In this document: piece after piece, positions 31,546 through 33,000 of the stretch | Numbering within the stretch: position 1 is the stretch's first letter | Layout of the letters: every line of letters starts with the position of its first letter | Notes under the pieces: generated by a model | What the model was told of the DNA's origin: nothing | Databases searched by the model: none | Seen by the model: the letters and a program-made list of their open reading frames with translations, nothing else | Translations under genes and position numbers: made by a program | From: an uncultured Eubacteriales bacterium | GTDB taxonomy: Bacteria; Bacillota_I; Bacilli_A; RF39; UBA660 | Assembly: GCA_905188025.1 (NCBI GenBank) | Contig: CAJJKI010000014.1 | Coordinates: 1-33,000, forward strand | Direction: 5' to 3' | Length of the DNA: 33,000 nt

Positions 31546-31698
31546 ATGAAAATGAAAAATAGTCTTTACTTGATTGGATTAGGAGTAGGAGGAACTTTGT
31601 TATATCAACAAGTAAAAAGTGGTAATTTTAGAAAAATGATTCGTAGTATGAATAAGAAAAAGACTAAAATGATCGAAGAATTAGAAGATATGTTATAA
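31546..31698 (+). CDS. Small membrane protein, 50 residues
   Basis: ATG 31546 is preceded by GGGTGA at about 6 bases and begins 32 bases after recD2. The peptide MKMKNSLYLIGLGVGGTLLY has a short hydrophobic helix, followed by a basic, then acidic amphipathic tail (MNKKKTKMIEELEDML). This is the layout of small YtxH- or DUF3918-like proteins of Firmicutes, of unknown function. It has a proper terminator afterwards (31758-31790), so it probably closes the recD2 transcript. Confidence 0.65.
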   Translation: MKMKNSLYLIGLGVGGTLLYQQVKSGNFRKMIRSMNKKKTKMIEELEDML

Positions 31699-31757
31699 AA
31701 TATATAAATGTAATTATAATTATGTTTTATATGACAATGGTTTAATGATCATATTCT

Positions 31758-31790
31758 AGAGTGTTGACATGTTCGATACTCTTTTCTTTT
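31758..31790 (+). terminator. Terminator after the small membrane protein gene
   Basis: AGAGTGT (31758-31764) pairs with ATACTCT (31776-31782), loop of 11, followed by TTTCTTTT. Confidence 0.7.
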
Positions 31791-31859
31791 ATAAATTATT
31801 TTTGGGGTAGACAGATAGGGAAATGTTTGCTATCATTGTTATTATAGGATGTGAAGTAA

Positions 31860-32414
31860 ATGAATAAAAAGAAAATAATAATTTTAGTTGGAAGTATAGT
31901 TTTACTAGTAATAATAATAGTGATAGGAATTAAAATTTCTAATGATAATAAAAAGAAAAATGAAGGAATGAAAGTAATTAATGATAGTTATAAGGATTTA
32001 GCTAATACAGTAATTGAATATAACAATATTAGAGAAGAATATTTAGAAATATTTAAAAATTTTTATTATGAAACATTTATGGATAAGCATGATGAATATT
32101 TAAATGTGTTAGATAGATATGATAAAATAATTGCAAAAATAGAAGAAGATATATCTAAGATAGATGATAAATGTGTTATTAAATATAATGATAGTAATAC
32201 TGATGGGATATGTAATAATTATAAAGAATTATATGAAAAATTAGTTAATTTATATGTAATGGATTTAAATAATTATAATGAAATAGTTGATGGTTATAAT
32301 GAATATAAGAATAATAATGTTTCTAAATATGAAGGCAAATTTAAGGAATATATAGATTTTAATAATGATAAAAAGTATGAAGGAATAGATAATAATGAAG
32401 AGAGTGAAAGTTAA
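31860..32414 (+). CDS. Membrane-anchored coiled-coil protein, 184 residues
   Basis: A basic start, then one TM helix (about 5-25, IIILVGSIVLLVIIIVIG), and an extracytoplasmic, highly charged helical domain (30-170, EYNNIREEYLEIFKNFYYE and DRYDKIIAKIEEDISKIDDK), with two cysteines near residues 103 and 117 that could form a disulfide. The tail is acidic (DNNEESES). No enzyme motif. It is not recognised beyond this. It overlaps the next gene by 20 bases, so both are translated from one mRNA and may act together at the cell surface. Confidence 0.7.
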   Translation: MNKKKIIILVGSIVLLVIIIVIGIKISNDNKKKNEGMKVINDSYKDLANTVIEYNNIREEYLEIFKNFYYETFMDKHDEYLNVLDRYDKIIAKIEEDISKIDDKCVIKYNDSNTDGICNNYKELYEKLVNLYVMDLNNYNEIVDGYNEYKNNNVSKYEGKFKEYIDFNNDKKYEGIDNNEESES

Positions 32415-33000
32415 AAATAAAAAACATAAGGGATTAAAGATATGTGGAATTATATTTGGTAGTGGTATTTTTGTGCTTTTAGTTTTATTTTATGGACCAT
32501 GGCATAAATTTAGAGATTTTTGGATTACTACTGCTATGACTACTAAGAGCCATCAATATTTAGCTACTTGGTTATATAGTGAGAAAACAATTAATGAAGT
32601 ATTAGATAATAATAGAGTTATAGCTCCTGATGAGGATGTTGATATTGATCTAATTAAGATACTTGATGAGAAAAGCGATAATGTAGTTTATAAGGACGAA
32701 TATGATAAGCAGGTATTAGAACATGATGATGGCGAAGTATATAAATATTTTAAAGTTGAAGGATATAATTTTGATGCTTATATGGCGGTTATATATGATC
32801 CTAGTAAAGTGTCAGTTAGTTACTCTAGTAGGCTTGGGTATGATGGTGAATATTTAGTTGATATGGCTAAGAGAAAACAAGCTATTGTTGCTATTAATGG
32901 AGGAGGATTTGTAGATATTAATGGTGAGAGTAATGGAGGTAATGCTGCTGGAGTGGTAATTAGTGAAGGTAAGATTATTCAAGGAGGTTATGCTTCTTCC
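32395..33000 (+). CDS. Phosphodiester glycosidase family protein, 3' end outside window
   Basis: The frame is open from ATG 32395 to the window end (202 codons). A basic start (MKRVKVKNKKHKGLK) is followed by one TM helix (about 17-36). Then comes a domain with KRKQAIVAINGGGFVDINGE and NAAGVVISEGKII, the central motif of the NAGPA/DUF2233 phosphodiester glycosidase family, which removes GlcNAc from phosphodiesters; bacterial members act on wall or exopolysaccharide substrates. An AAGGA lies about 10 bases upstream of ATG 32395, inside the previous gene; GTG 32404 is an alternative start. The extracellular domain continues beyond the window. Confidence 0.8.
   Translation, partial: MKRVKVKNKKHKGLKICGIIFGSGIFVLLVLFYGPWHKFRDFWITTAMTTKSHQYLATWLYSEKTINEVLDNNRVIAPDEDVDIDLIKILDEKSDNVVYKDEYDKQVLEHDDGEVYKYFKVEGYNFDAYMAVIYDPSKVSVSYSSRLGYDGEYLVDMAKRKQAIVAINGGGFVDINGESNGGNAAGVVISEGKIIQGGYASS

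Overview
The window is AT-rich, uses the standard bacterial code (TGA is used as a stop, for example at the end of the glycosyltransferase gene) and has strong AGGAGG-type ribosome binding sites and consensus TTGACA/TATAAT promoters. The marker genes (recU next to a class A PBP, tmcAL, rpoZ, recD2, a CssRS-like two-component pair, FemABX, a VanY-like carboxypeptidase) point to a low-GC Gram-positive. The Mollicutes-like tmRNA tag (ending AVAYA) and the FGE/C-lectin-like surface protein at the left edge suggest an uncultured gut Bacilli lineage (RF39/Erysipelotrichia-like). That placement is inference.

Layout. 1-1.3 kb: the 3' part of a C-lectin/FGE-like gene whose last ~160 bases look like the variable region of a diversity-generating retroelement, followed by a perfect hairpin and a stranded paralogous 3' fragment. 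1.3-6.9 kb: housekeeping (TGS-type nucleoside kinase, FemABX aminoacyltransferase, PAP2 phosphatase coupled to tmcAL). 7.0-13.8 kb: an accessory block ending at the 3' end of ssrA. It holds unknown ORFs, a Nudix hydrolase, a nucleotidyltransferase, a HAD phosphatase, several gene 3' stubs that kept their terminators, a serine-recombinase remnant fused in frame to a Nudix domain, a pair of direct repeats, a run of RNA hairpins, and an unannotated 30-residue membrane peptide whose mRNA has the architecture of a type I toxin. 13.8-14.8 kb: ssrA and a two-gene holin-like cassette. 14.8-23.2 kb: CssRS-like two-component system, TPR glycosyltransferase, PBP1 and recU, tRNA-Ser(GCU), VanY-like peptidase. 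23.3-33 kb: rpoZ, AI-2E family transporter, bactofilin-like membrane protein, an orphan promoter/operator with no intact gene, CPBP protease plus metallophosphoesterase, an unknown membrane protein in an operon with recD2, and the start of a phosphodiester glycosidase gene.

Cell-envelope work is the main theme of the stable part: PBP1, FemABX cross-bridge synthesis, VanY-like peptide trimming, PAP2 lipid phosphatase and a two-component system of the secretion-stress type. The accessory block next to ssrA is where most of the unexplained structure lies. The strongest candidates for something undescribed are the type I toxin-like transcript at 13490-13704, the DGR-like variable region at 722-880, the direct repeats at 10762 and 12624, and the hairpin RNA at 11441-11550.
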